Below are positions 8,453 to 19,442 of a DNA stretch of 64,000 bases, piece after piece. How positions within the stretch are numbered: position 1 is the first letter of the stretch; the number at the start of each line of letters is the position of its first letter. This DNA comes from Candidatus Aminicenantota bacterium. GTDB lineage: Bacteria > Acidobacteriota > Aminicenantia > Aminicenantales > Saccharicenantaceae. The stretch covers positions 62,001 through 126,000 of the forward strand of contig JAPKZD010000016.1 of the NCBI GenBank assembly GCA_026393975.1, read 5' to 3'. A program made the translations under genes and the position numbers. The notes below the pieces were generated by a model. The model was not told the origin of the DNA. It saw only the letters and a list, made by a program, of their open reading frames with translations, and did no database searches.

Positions 8453-8950
8453 ATGGCCGAAAAGAAAATCCTCATTGTCGACTACGATGCGGAGAGCCTC
8501 GAAAAGCTCTCCAAGTTGTTGAAATCCCACAAATTCCACGTCATCAAGGCCTCCGATGGTCAAACCGCCTACGACAAATATCGCGCGGAAAAGCCCGACC
8601 TCGTCGTCCTCGAAGCCATGCTACCGAAAATGCACGGCTTCGACCTGACCAAGAGGATCACCCAGGAGTCCGAGGGCCGGGTCCCCGTGGTTATGATCAC
8701 GGGCCTTTACAAGGGGCCCCAGTTCCGGCGGGAGGCGCTCGGCCCGCTCGGCGCGGCGGAGTTCTTCGAGAAGCCAGCGGACCCCGAGGTATTCGTCGGC
8801 GCCATCAAGCGGCTCCTCCACGACCAGGACGACTTCGACGAGGTGCTCCCGGACTCCAACACGGTCATCGAAGCCCTGAGCCGCCGCGGCCGGGGACAAC
8901 CCTCCCCGCGCGCGGAGGGAAAATCGGCGCACAAAGGAAAACGCCCATGA
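8453..8950 (+). CDS. atypical response-regulator receiver protein
   Basis: A 165-residue protein with one CheY-like receiver domain (residues 4-120) and a short basic tail; no output domain is visible. Strand 1 reads KILIVDYD, so one acidic-pocket position is Tyr11 instead of Asp/Glu. The phospho-acceptor position is Glu54 (VVLEAMLP) where Asp is usual. The conserved switch Thr (MITG) and the Lys of EKP are kept. A Glu at this site often mimics the phosphorylated state, so the protein may be locked on and independent of a kinase; this is inference. The stop overlaps the accD start (ATGA), so the two are translationally coupled. Confidence 0.85.
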   Translation: MAEKKILIVDYDAESLEKLSKLLKSHKFHVIKASDGQTAYDKYRAEKPDLVVLEAMLPKMHGFDLTKRITQESEGRVPVVMITGLYKGPQFRREALGPLGAAEFFEKPADPEVFVGAIKRLLHDQDDFDEVLPDSNTVIEALSRRGRGQPSPRAEGKSAHKGKRP

Positions 8951-9738
8951 CAAACCTCTGGACCCGTTGTAACAACTGCCAGCGGATCCTTTACAAACAA
9001 GATATTCTGGACAACCTCGCCGTTTGTCCGTCCTGCGCTTTCCATTTCCGGATCTCGGCCGAGGAACGGCTGCGGATGCTGTTCGACGACGGCGCCTACG
9101 AGGTCCTCGACGACAACCTCCACGCCGTCGACGCCCTGCACTTCGTCGACACGAAGCCCTACGTCGACCGGATCGCCGAGAACGAAAAGCGGACCGGCCT
9201 CGCCGAGGCCATCGTCACGGCCCGGGGGACGATCGGCGGCGTTCCCGTCTACATCCTGGCCATGGAATTCGGGTTCCTCGGCGGCAGCGTGGCCTCGGTC
9301 GTCGGCGAGAAGATCGCCCGGGCCTGCGAGCGGGCCCTCGAAGACGGCCTGCCGGTGATCATCGTTTCCTGCTCCGGCGGCATGCGCATGCAGGAAGGCA
9401 TGCTCTCGCTCATGCAGATGGCCAAGTCGAGCGCGGCCATCGCCCGCCTCGGGAAAGCCAAGATCCCCTTCATCTCCGTACTGGCCGACCCGACGACGGG
9501 AGGCACGACGGCCAGCTTCGCCATGCTCGGCGACATCAACGTCGCCGAGCCCCAGGCCCTCATCGGCTTCGCCGGTCCCCGCGTCATCGAGCAGACGATC
9601 AAGGAGAAGCTGCCCAAGGGCTTCCAGCGGTCCGAGTTCCTGCTCAGTCACGGCATGATCGACGACATCGTCGAGCGGAAGAACCTGAAGCCCTATCTCG
9701 TCAAGGCTCTCCGCCTCTTCCTCAACCGGCCTCAATGA
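8947..9738 (+). CDS. accD: acetyl-CoA carboxylase carboxyltransferase beta subunit
   Basis: A 263-residue subunit that, with AccA, transfers carboxyl from carboxybiotin to acetyl-CoA to give malonyl-CoA for fatty-acid synthesis. The N-terminal zinc ribbon is C8-x2-C11-x15-C27-x2-C30. The crotonase-like body carries GFLGGSVASVVGEKI, SCSGGMRMQEG and DPTTGGTTASFAMLGD, all typical of AccD. It begins at the ATG overlapping the receiver stop, and its own stop overlaps the folC start (ATGA). accD-folC is a common bacterial order. No accA is in the window. Confidence 0.95.
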   Translation: MTNLWTRCNNCQRILYKQDILDNLAVCPSCAFHFRISAEERLRMLFDDGAYEVLDDNLHAVDALHFVDTKPYVDRIAENEKRTGLAEAIVTARGTIGGVPVYILAMEFGFLGGSVASVVGEKIARACERALEDGLPVIIVSCSGGMRMQEGMLSLMQMAKSSAAIARLGKAKIPFISVLADPTTGGTTASFAMLGDINVAEPQALIGFAGPRVIEQTIKEKLPKGFQRSEFLLSHGMIDDIVERKNLKPYLVKALRLFLNRPQ

Positions 9739-11027
9739 CCTCGTCCGAGTGCCGGGACTACCTCGGCCGCCTCCAGCACTTCGGCATCAAGCTCGGCCTC
9801 GAGAACATCGCGACGCTTTGCCGGGCCCTCGGGAACCCCCAGGACCGTTTCCCGTCCGTCCACGTCGCCGGGACGAACGGCAAGGGCTCGGTTTCGGCCA
9901 TGCTCGCCGAGGTCCTGAGGGCGCAGGGGTTCAGAACGGGCCTCTACACCTCGCCGCACCTCGTCCGGGTCGAGGAACGGGTCCGCGTCGACGGCGCGGC
10001 CATTCCGCCGCGGCGGTTCCGCGATCGGCTGGCGCGGCTCCGGGCGACGATCGACGGTTTGATGGCCGAGGCCCGCCTCGCCTACCATCCGACTTACTTC
10101 GAGGTCCTAACGGCCCTCGCTTTTCTCGAGTTCGCCGAAACGAAGGTGGACGTCGCCGTGCTGGAGGTGGGGATGGGCGGCCGGTTCGACGCGACCAACG
10201 TCGTCTGCCCCCTTGTCTCGGTCATCACGACGATCGCCAAGGACCACGAGAAGCACCTCGGCTCGAGCCTCGAGAAGATCGCCTTCGAGAAGGCCGGGAT
10301 CATCAAGCCCGGCGTCCCGGTCGTCTGCGGCGTCCGGGGAGGAGTGGCTCTTCGGAAGATCCGCCGGGTCGCCCGCGAGCGCGAAGCGCCCTTGATCGAG
10401 GTTTTCGGCCCGGGGAGGACGCTCGAGACCCGGTCCGTCGCCGGGGGCTACCGGTTTCTCTACGCGGGAGAGCGCGGCCGCTACGCTTTTTGCCCCGCCC
10501 TTGCCGGCCGGCATCAGGGACACAATGCCGCCGTCGCCATCGCGACCGCGGAGGTCCTTTCCCGGACCTGGAAGCCCCTCGACAAGGGCAAGATCGTCAA
10601 GGCCGTCCGCGAAACGCGCTGGGAAGGCCGCCTTGAAACCGTCTGCCGGCGACCGCTCGTCCTTCTCGACGGGGCCCACAACGTCGAGGGGGCCGAGGCC
10701 CTTGCCGCTCACGTCCGGGAAATCGTCGGCCGTCCCGTCGTCCTCGTCTTCGCGGCCATGCAGGACAAGGACATCCGCTCCATGACCCGGCTCCTCTTCC
10801 CCCTCTGCGAGACGGTCATCCTGACCCGCGTCCCCTACAAGCGGTCGGCCACGCCGGAAGAGCTTGCCGCCGCCGCTCCCGCTTTCAAGGGCCGAGTTCT
10901 CCTGGAGCCGGACACGCGCAAGGCCGTCCGCCTAGCCCTGGCCGAATCGCGCGGCCGTACTCCCGTCGTTATCGCCGGCTCGCTTTTCCTCATCGGCGAG
11001 GTCAAGCGCCTGCGGCTTTTTGCTTAA
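9735..11027 (+). CDS. folC: folylpolyglutamate synthase / dihydrofolate synthase
   Basis: A 430-residue Mur-ligase-like enzyme that adds glutamate to (dihydro)folates. Motifs are the P-loop HVAGTNGKGSVSAML, YTSPHLVRVEERVRV, the EVGMGGRFDATN loop, ITTIAKDHEKHLG and the C-terminal LLDGAHNVEG. The start ATG overlaps the accD stop by 4 nt. Length and motif order are those of full bifunctional FolC; whether it has the dihydrofolate synthase activity cannot be told by eye. It is the last gene of the operon; the next 274 nt hold a structured element and the ATPase promoter. Confidence 0.93.
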   Translation: MTSSECRDYLGRLQHFGIKLGLENIATLCRALGNPQDRFPSVHVAGTNGKGSVSAMLAEVLRAQGFRTGLYTSPHLVRVEERVRVDGAAIPPRRFRDRLARLRATIDGLMAEARLAYHPTYFEVLTALAFLEFAETKVDVAVLEVGMGGRFDATNVVCPLVSVITTIAKDHEKHLGSSLEKIAFEKAGIIKPGVPVVCGVRGGVALRKIRRVAREREAPLIEVFGPGRTLETRSVAGGYRFLYAGERGRYAFCPALAGRHQGHNAAVAIATAEVLSRTWKPLDKGKIVKAVRETRWEGRLETVCRRPLVLLDGAHNVEGAEALAAHVREIVGRPVVLVFAAMQDKDIRSMTRLLFPLCETVILTRVPYKRSATPEELAAAAPAFKGRVLLEPDTRKAVRLALAESRGRTPVVIAGSLFLIGEVKRLRLFA

Positions 11028-11061
11028 AAGGGGGCCGAGGGGATTATCGGAGTGAGCATAA

Positions 11062-11203
11062 GCGGTGATTTAGCTGGTCAGAAGCCGGACGAGGGCAGTT
11101 TCAGGGGAAACCGCCAAAACGTGTTTGAGTGAGGCGTAGCGTACGCCGAGCGAGTTGTTTTGGTGCTGAGTCCGGCGCGCTGACCGGCGTGTAAAATCAC
11201 CGC
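11062..11203. other. 142-bp nested palindrome, possible structured RNA or MITE
   Basis: The ends pair as GCGGTGATTT (11062-11071) with its complement at 11194-11203. CTGGTCAG (11074-11081) pairs with 11180-11187 with one G-U, and GCCGGAC (11084-11090) pairs perfectly with 11170-11176. Inside are two hairpins: GTTTC/GAAAC (11098-11111, 4-nt loop), and CCAAAAC/GTTTTGG (11114-11120/11157-11163) enclosing GGCGTA/TACGCC with a 3-nt loop (11133-11147). The result is a three-way-junction shape. There is no open reading frame and no T-run for a terminator. It lies between folC and the ATPase promoter. Confidence 0.65.
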
Positions 11204-11239
11204 AGCGAACGATGATGATCCCGGAGGCCCCTCCGGCGA

Positions 11240-11268
11240 TTGAAATTTCGCGGCGGACGTGTTACAGT
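11240..11268 (+). promoter_or_regulatory. promoter of the F-ATPase operon
   Basis: TTGAAA (11240-11245) and TACAGT (11263-11268) are separated by 17 nt. Transcription would start near 11275, about 27 nt before the ATG of the first ATPase gene at 11302. GGGAAAG just upstream of that ATG can act as ribosome-binding site. Confidence 0.55.
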
Positions 11269-11301
11269 TTCCTTTGCTTTTCCGCCTGGGAAAGACGCCT
11301 T

Positions 11302-11721
11302 ATGCTGTCCATTAACGCCACGGCCATCGTCATCTTCCTCATCGTCTGGGTCCTCGTCCTCGTCTTGACCCGCGTCTTCTTCAAGCCCATCCTGCGCATC
11401 CTCGACGAGCGCGCCGGACGGATCGCCAGGGACAAGGCGGCGGCCGCCGCGGCCTTGGGTTCCTACGAGAACGACCTGCGCCGGGTCGAGGAAGGCCTGA
11501 AAGAAGCCCGGGCGGCCGCCGCGGCCATCCGAAGCACGGCGGAAACCGAAGCCTTCAAGGAAAAGAGCCGGCTCGTCCGCGAGGTCCAGGCGGAAGGCCG
11601 GGCCGAGGTCGAGAAGGCCAAGCAGGAGCTTCTCCGCGAGATGGAGGTGCTCAAGAAGGAGCTCGACGCCCGGACCGCGGAGATCGCCGAGACCATCGAG
11701 AAAAGGATCCTTGGGGAATGA
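11302..11721 (+). CDS. atpF: F-type ATP synthase subunit b (first copy, b/b')
   Basis: A 139-residue peripheral-stalk subunit. One N-terminal membrane helix (AIVIFLIVWVLVLVLTRVFF) is followed by a long Ala/Glu/Lys/Arg-rich coiled coil reaching the C-terminus. The ATG at 11302 is preferred over an upstream in-frame ATG (11212) because the membrane helix begins right after it and GGGAAAG lies upstream. The stop overlaps the start of a second b-type gene (ATGA). Two dissimilar b subunits in tandem suggest a b/b' heterodimer stalk, as in phototrophs and several environmental phyla. Confidence 0.85.
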   Translation: MLSINATAIVIFLIVWVLVLVLTRVFFKPILRILDERAGRIARDKAAAAAALGSYENDLRRVEEGLKEARAAAAAIRSTAETEAFKEKSRLVREVQAEGRAEVEKAKQELLREMEVLKKELDARTAEIAETIEKRILGE

Positions 11722-12230
11722 GCGGCCAAGTGTCGGCGACCATGGACTTCCTCGGCAAACTGGTCAATTTCGTGATCCTCTTCGGGGGCCTGGCCTTCGT
11801 CGCCCGCAAGCCGCTCAAGGCCATGCTCGCCAAGAGGTCGGCTGACATCGGTGGGGCCATCCGCCAGGCTGAGGAGGACAGGGCCGGGGCCGAGGCCAAG
11901 GCCGGAGAATCCCAGGCTAAGATGTCGGGCCTCGAAGGGGAAGTCCGGCGGCTCAAGATCGCCGCGCAGGAGGAAGGCCGGCGCGAGACCGAGCGCATCG
12001 CCCGGACGGCCGCCGAGGAAGCCGAGCGGCTCAAGAAGTTCACCCGGCAGGAACTCGAGGAGCAGGTCAGGCGGGGCGTCCAGGAGCTCAGGACCTACGC
12101 CGCGGCCCGCGCCACCGACCTCGCCCGGGAGAGGATCCGGAAACGCCTGACGCCCGAGCTCCAGGCCGACCTTATCGACAAATCCATCGACAGGCTGTCC
12201 CGTCCCAATGAAAAATCAGACCCTCGTTAG
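11718..12230 (+). CDS. atpF: F-type ATP synthase subunit b (second copy)
   Basis: A 170-residue protein with an N-terminal hydrophobic helix (FLGKLVNFVILFGGLAFVARKP) followed by an unbroken charged coiled coil. This is the typical b-subunit form: membrane anchor, dimeric stalk and delta-binding C-terminus. The Arg of the ARKPL motif after the helix is characteristic. It overlaps the first b gene by 4 nt and the delta gene by 23 nt, so all three are translationally coupled. Which copy is b and which b' cannot be decided by eye. Confidence 0.88.
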   Translation: MSGQVSATMDFLGKLVNFVILFGGLAFVARKPLKAMLAKRSADIGGAIRQAEEDRAGAEAKAGESQAKMSGLEGEVRRLKIAAQEEGRRETERIARTAAEEAERLKKFTRQELEEQVRRGVQELRTYAAARATDLARERIRKRLTPELQADLIDKSIDRLSRPNEKSDPR

Positions 12231-12750
12231 AAAATATGCCGACGGCCTCGCCCAGGCCCTCAAGGACGAGCGGGAGTTCGAGTCCGTCGGGGCCGAGGTC
12301 CGGGCCTTTCTCGACCTCTTCGTTTCACGCGATGACCTGCGCCGGGCCCTGGTCACCCCGTTCGTCAACGCCCGTAAAAAGGCCGCCGTTCTCGACGGGA
12401 TTCTGGCCCGCTCCGGAACCGGCCCGAAGGCGTCCCGTTTTCTGTCCCTCCTCCTCAGACACAAGCGCCTGTCCCTCCTCCCAGCCATAGCGGATCTTCT
12501 CCCCGAGGCCTGGAGCGACAAGAATGGCGTCTTGACCCTCGAGGTCACCTCGGCCGCCCCGCTGACGGCTGGGCAGAAAGAGAGGCTCGAAAAGGCCCTC
12601 GTGGCCTCGGAGAAAAAACCCGTCCGGCTCGTCTGCAAGACGGACCCCGCCGTTATCGGGGGCCTCGCCCTGAGGAAGGGCCACGTCGTCTACGACGCGT
12701 CCGTCGAGGGCCGTCTCGCCGCGCTCAAAGAGCGACTCGGACAAGGATAG
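12208..12750 (+). CDS. atpH: F-type ATP synthase delta subunit
   Basis: A 180-residue OSCP/delta subunit that links the b stalk to the alpha3beta3 head. The helical N-terminal domain starts [13 protein letters not shown], which matches the family's conserved YA.AL start. The C-terminal region includes [19 protein letters not shown] and [25 protein letters not shown], both standard delta signatures. It overlaps the preceding b gene by 23 nt and ends 8 nt before atpA. Confidence 0.93.
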   Translation: MKNQTLVRKYADGLAQALKDEREFESVGAEVRAFLDLFVSRDDLRRALVTPFVNARKKAAVLDGILARSGTGPKASRFLSLLLRHKRLSLLPAIADLLPEAWSDKNGVLTLEVTSAAPLTAGQKERLEKALVASEKKPVRLVCKTDPAVIGGLALRKGHVVYDASVEGRLAALKERLGQG

Positions 12751-12758
12751 AGGTTGTT

Positions 12759-14276
<1,518 letters not shown>

Positions 14277-14277
14277 C

Positions 14278-16847
<2,570 letters not shown>

Positions 16848-16876
<29 letters not shown>

Positions 16877-17630
16877 CGGCGAGACGCTGGACACGTTCTT
16901 CCACGGACGGATCCGCGTCCTCCAGAAAAAGAAAGGCTACCGGTTTTCCGTCGACGCGCCCCTGCTGGCGGATTTCATCCGGACGAGGGCGGACGACGAG
17001 GCCCTCGAATTGGGGACCGGAAGCGGCGTCATCTCTCTTCTCCTGAGCGTCAAGCCCTTCCGGCGGATCGTCGCGCTCGAGATCCAGGAGGGCCTGGCCG
17101 ACATGTCCAGGCGTAACGTCGAGCTCAACGGATTGGGGGAACGGATCGAGATCGTTCGCGAGGACCTGCGAACATACGAGCCGGGACGCCGATTCGACCT
17201 TGTCTTCTCGAACCCTCCCTATATACGAAGAGCGACAGGATTCCTGAGCCGGTCGGAAGAGAAGTCCGCGGCCAAGCACGAGCTCCACGGCGAGATCAGA
17301 GATGTCTTAAAGAAGACGGCGGAGTGGCTCGAGCCGGATGGCCGGGCCTGCTTCATCTACACCGAGAAAAGGCGGGCGGACTTTCTGGCGGCGGCGGGGG
17401 AGAGCGGCTTGAGCCTCCGGCGGACGAGGTTCGTCCACCCGCGCGCCGGCGAGCCGGCCAACCTCTTCCTGGCCGAGTTGGGGCGCCTATCGAGGACGCA
17501 GGCGGCGTCTGCCGCCACGGAGGGGACCGGGGGTGAGGGCGGTCCCGAAGTCATGCCTCCGCTCATCCTCTTCGGCCCGGACGGCAAGTACACCGATGAG
17601 GCCGAAGCGATTTTTTCAGGCCGACTCTAG
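16848..17630 (+). CDS. TrmN6-like SAM-dependent methyltransferase
   Basis: A 260-residue class-I methyltransferase resembling tRNA1(Val) adenine-37 N6-methyltransferase (TrmN6/YfiC). Visible features are FSVDAPLLADF, the SAM-binding ELGTGSGVISLLL, VALEIQEGLADMSRRNVELN, and the catalytic NPPY (SNPPYIRR), which indicates methylation of an exocyclic amino group. A ~35-residue Ala/Gly-rich insertion precedes the conserved C-terminus (LILFGPDGKYTDEAEAIF). It overlaps atpC by 29 nt and is probably read through from the ATPase operon. Its end overlaps the convergent lipoprotein gene by 15 nt. The exact target is not certain from sequence alone. Confidence 0.82.
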
Positions 17631-17903
17631 ATAGCGTCCGGTTTTCGTTACGCGGATCTCGACGGGGCGGTAGCCGGCAAGTTCGATGCGGACGACATGA
17701 ATGTCCCGGCGCGTCAGTTTGAGATTAATGGGCGTTTCCCCGACGGCCGTACCGTTGACGAGGACCTTTACGCCGGCCGGTCGGCTCGTGGCTGGGATGT
17801 GTTGGGTTCTTCCCCGGGACAGCGTCTGGCAGCCCGGGACGGAAAACAACGCCAGTGAGCCCATAAGGAACAAGGCCGCGGCTCTAACAAGCGATTTCGG
17901 CAC
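17616..17903 (-). CDS. PEGA-domain lipoprotein
   Basis: A 95-residue protein with a lipoprotein signal peptide (LVRAAALFLMGSLALF, lipobox VPGC) and one PEGA domain. The core is PAGVKVLVNGTAVGETP, then HVVRIELAGYRPVE, the usual beta-repeat of this surface-associated family. The start is set at GTG 17903, the first start before the signal peptide, with AGGGGT ten bases upstream and a good promoter before that. The frame stays open upstream without similarity. It probably sits in the envelope; its function is unknown. Confidence 0.75.
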   Translation of the reverse strand: MPKSLVRAAALFLMGSLALFSVPGCQTLSRGRTQHIPATSRPAGVKVLVNGTAVGETPINLKLTRRDIHVVRIELAGYRPVEIRVTKTGRYLESA

Positions 17904-17925
17904 CGTTCGAATGACCCCTGAAGAT

Positions 17926-17954
17926 AATCTATGGCGGTCCTTCGCACTTGTCAA
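17926..17954 (-). promoter_or_regulatory. promoter of PEGA lipoprotein gene
   Basis: The minus strand reads TTGACA (17949-17954), a 17-nt spacer and TAGATT (17926-17931). It is back to back with the plus-strand promoter at 17988-18016, leaving about 33 nt between the two -35 boxes. Confidence 0.6.
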
Positions 17955-17987
17955 CGACCTGAACAAGCCGCGTTTTGCCGCTCCACA

Positions 17988-18016
17988 TTGACGGTCTTTT
18001 CCTCCTGTGATATATA
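17988..18016 (+). promoter_or_regulatory. promoter of nucleotidyltransferase pair
   Basis: TTGACG (17988-17993) and TATATA (18011-18016) are separated by 17 nt. Transcription would start near 18023, about 13 nt before the ATG at 18036. Confidence 0.55.
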
Positions 18017-18035
18017 GGAAAAAAGAGTCATCCCC

Positions 18036-18251
18036 ATGCGGCCGGAAAGCAGGAACCTGGAAAGCTTGGACGATTCGATGGCCGCTGTCCTTAGAGAAAA
18101 AACCCCGCTCGAACGCCTGCGCATTGCTTTCGGACTCTGGTCCTCTACGAGGATCATGCTGACCGGCCTTCTCCGGTCCCAGCATCCCGACTGGGACGAT
18201 AAGAAGATCCAAGAGGAAGTCGCCAGGAGAATGTCTCATGGAGCAGCATGA
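18036..18251 (+). CDS. small helical protein paired with nucleotidyltransferase
   Basis: A 71-residue, mostly helical protein with TPLERLRIAFGLWSS followed by RSQHPDWDDKKIQEEVARRM. Short proteins of this pattern (ERL.IAF ... HPDW....V.R) commonly precede genes for predicted nucleotidyltransferases. It overlaps the next gene by 14 nt, so the two are coupled. It may be the partner or antitoxin of that enzyme, but no function is established here. An alternative start at 18078 would remove 14 non-conserved residues. Confidence 0.65.
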   Translation: MRPESRNLESLDDSMAAVLREKTPLERLRIAFGLWSSTRIMLTGLLRSQHPDWDDKKIQEEVARRMSHGAA

Positions 18252-18801
18252 GCTCCTCCGGCATGCCGTCCGCTGTTTCGACAAGCACAGGATCCGCTAT
18301 TTCGTAACGGGGGCCATTGCCGCCATCGCCTACGGCGAACCGAGATTGACCAACGACATCGACATCGTGGCCGATATCCATGACGACGACATCCCCAAGC
18401 TGAAAAGCTGCTACCCCGAGGATGAGTTTTATTTGGAAGAAGACGCGGCGAGAAAGGCCATCCGCACGCAATTTCAATTCAACATCATTCATCCGGCATC
18501 GGGCCTGAAAATCGATGTCATGGTCAGCAAGGGAGACGAATTCGATCAGAGCCGATTCCGGCGCGTCCGGCGGCTCAAGCCCTTGGAAGACACAGAGGTT
18601 GATTTCGCCTCGCCGGAGGACGTCATCCTGAAGAAAATGGCCTTTTACAAGGAAGGGCAGTCGGGAAAACACTTGCGCGACATCGCGGGTATTTTGAAAA
18701 TCTCAGGGGAAATAGTCGATTTTTCCTATATCGCGGATTGGGTCAAGAAGCTGGGCTTAGAAGAGATCTGGGCGGTCTTCCCAAAGGAAAGGCCTCGGTA
18801 G
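18238..18801 (+). CDS. predicted nucleotidyltransferase
   Basis: A 187-residue protein with the nucleotidyltransferase (pol beta-like) signature: FVTGAIAAIAYGEPRLTNDIDIV gives the glycine-containing loop followed by the metal-binding D-x-D. A third acidic residue is likely in KIDVMV. The C-terminal half has PEDVILKKMAFYKEG, typical of the AbiEii/DUF6036-like group. It is coupled to the 71-residue gene upstream. The arrangement next to mazEF, with convergent stops 1 nt apart, suggests a toxin-antitoxin-like or defence-related role. That is inference. Confidence 0.75.
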   Translation: MEQHELLRHAVRCFDKHRIRYFVTGAIAAIAYGEPRLTNDIDIVADIHDDDIPKLKSCYPEDEFYLEEDAARKAIRTQFQFNIIHPASGLKIDVMVSKGDEFDQSRFRRVRRLKPLEDTEVDFASPEDVILKKMAFYKEGQSGKHLRDIAGILKISGEIVDFSYIADWVKKLGLEEIWAVFPKERPR

Positions 18802-18802
18802 T

Positions 18803-19144
18803 CTATGCCAATAGCGTCCGGAGCTTTCCCAGCGCTTCATCGATGACGGCGGGGGGAAGAGAACAGACCAGCTCGGCGCGGTGCGCGTGCCAGTCGAGGC
18901 TCTTGGCCTGATCGGCCAGGACCGCGCCATTGATGGGCATGCCCGGGGGGATCAGCACCTCGAAGGGGTATCCTTTCACTATCGAGGTGATGGGGCAGAG
19001 AACGGCCAGCCCGACCCGCGAATTGTAGGCCTGAGTCGACAGGACGACCGCGGGGTGGCGCGCCGTCTGCTTTTGGCCGGCCTGAGGGGCGAGCGAGATC
19101 CAGACGACATCGCCGCGCTGAGGCGTATAGAAAATCTGCTTCAT
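18803..19144 (-). CDS. mazF: MazF-type mRNA interferase toxin
   Basis: A 113-residue PemK/MazF-fold ribonuclease. Motifs are PQRGDVVWISLAPQAGQKQTARHP-type start with the conserved G-D-x-V-W, PAVVLSTQAYN, LAVLCPITS and VLADQAKSLDW. Length is normal and the catalytic Arg/Thr region looks intact. The ATG at 19144 overlaps the mazE stop (ATGA). The longer frame upstream is antisense to mazE and is rejected. The toxin is expected to cleave single-stranded mRNA and be neutralised by MazE. Confidence 0.93.
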   Translation of the reverse strand: MKQIFYTPQRGDVVWISLAPQAGQKQTARHPAVVLSTQAYNSRVGLAVLCPITSIVKGYPFEVLIPPGMPINGAVLADQAKSLDWHAHRAELVCSLPPAVIDEALGKLRTLLA

Positions 19145-19383
19145 CAGCTCTCTTCTCTCGCGGGTTCCTCTGTCTCCCATTCGGAGTGGATGTTCTCGTC
19201 GGTCACTTCGGCCAGGAGGGTGTCGAGGTCCCACGCCCTATCCCTATCGGGTTTTATGACCAGCGCGCCTTCTTCGAGCGACATCTCGACAGGGGCGTTG
19301 TTTCCGATTCCCATCCCTTCGGCGAAGGATTTAGGGATGCGGACGGCCAGGCTGTTTCCCCATTTCTGGACGTGAGTTTTCAT
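19144..19383 (-). CDS. mazE: MazE-type antitoxin (AbrB/SpoVT DNA-binding)
   Basis: A 79-residue antitoxin. The N-terminal swapped-hairpin AbrB domain is clear (VQKWGNSLAVRIPKSFAEGMGI, then VEMSLEEGALVIKP). The acidic C-terminus (DENIHSEWETEEPAREE) would wrap MazF. It is translated from ATG 19383 and coupled to mazF by a 4-nt overlap. A 10-bp inverted repeat over its promoter is a likely autoregulatory operator. Confidence 0.92.
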   Translation of the reverse strand: MKTHVQKWGNSLAVRIPKSFAEGMGIGNNAPVEMSLEEGALVIKPDRDRAWDLDTLLAEVTDENIHSEWETEEPAREES

Positions 19384-19393
19384 GATTTTGTCG

Positions 19394-19438
19394 AAATGTA
19401 TCTACAAAGAAGATACATTTTCTTCAGGCGAATGTCAA
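19394..19438 (-). promoter_or_regulatory. mazEF promoter with palindromic operator
   Basis: The minus strand reads TTGACA (19433-19438), 17 nt, then TATCTT (19410-19415). A perfect 10-bp inverted repeat, AAATGTATCT (19394-19403) and AGATACATTT (19411-19420), covers the -10 box. This fits repression by the MazEF complex. The -35 lies 5 nt beyond the stop codon of the upstream gene. Confidence 0.75.
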
Positions 19439-19442
19439 AGGT

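Noticed and set aside
11062-11203. Integron attC site or a known RNA such as RNase P, 6S or tmRNA
   Set aside because: The attC core motifs and the conserved motifs of those RNAs were not found.
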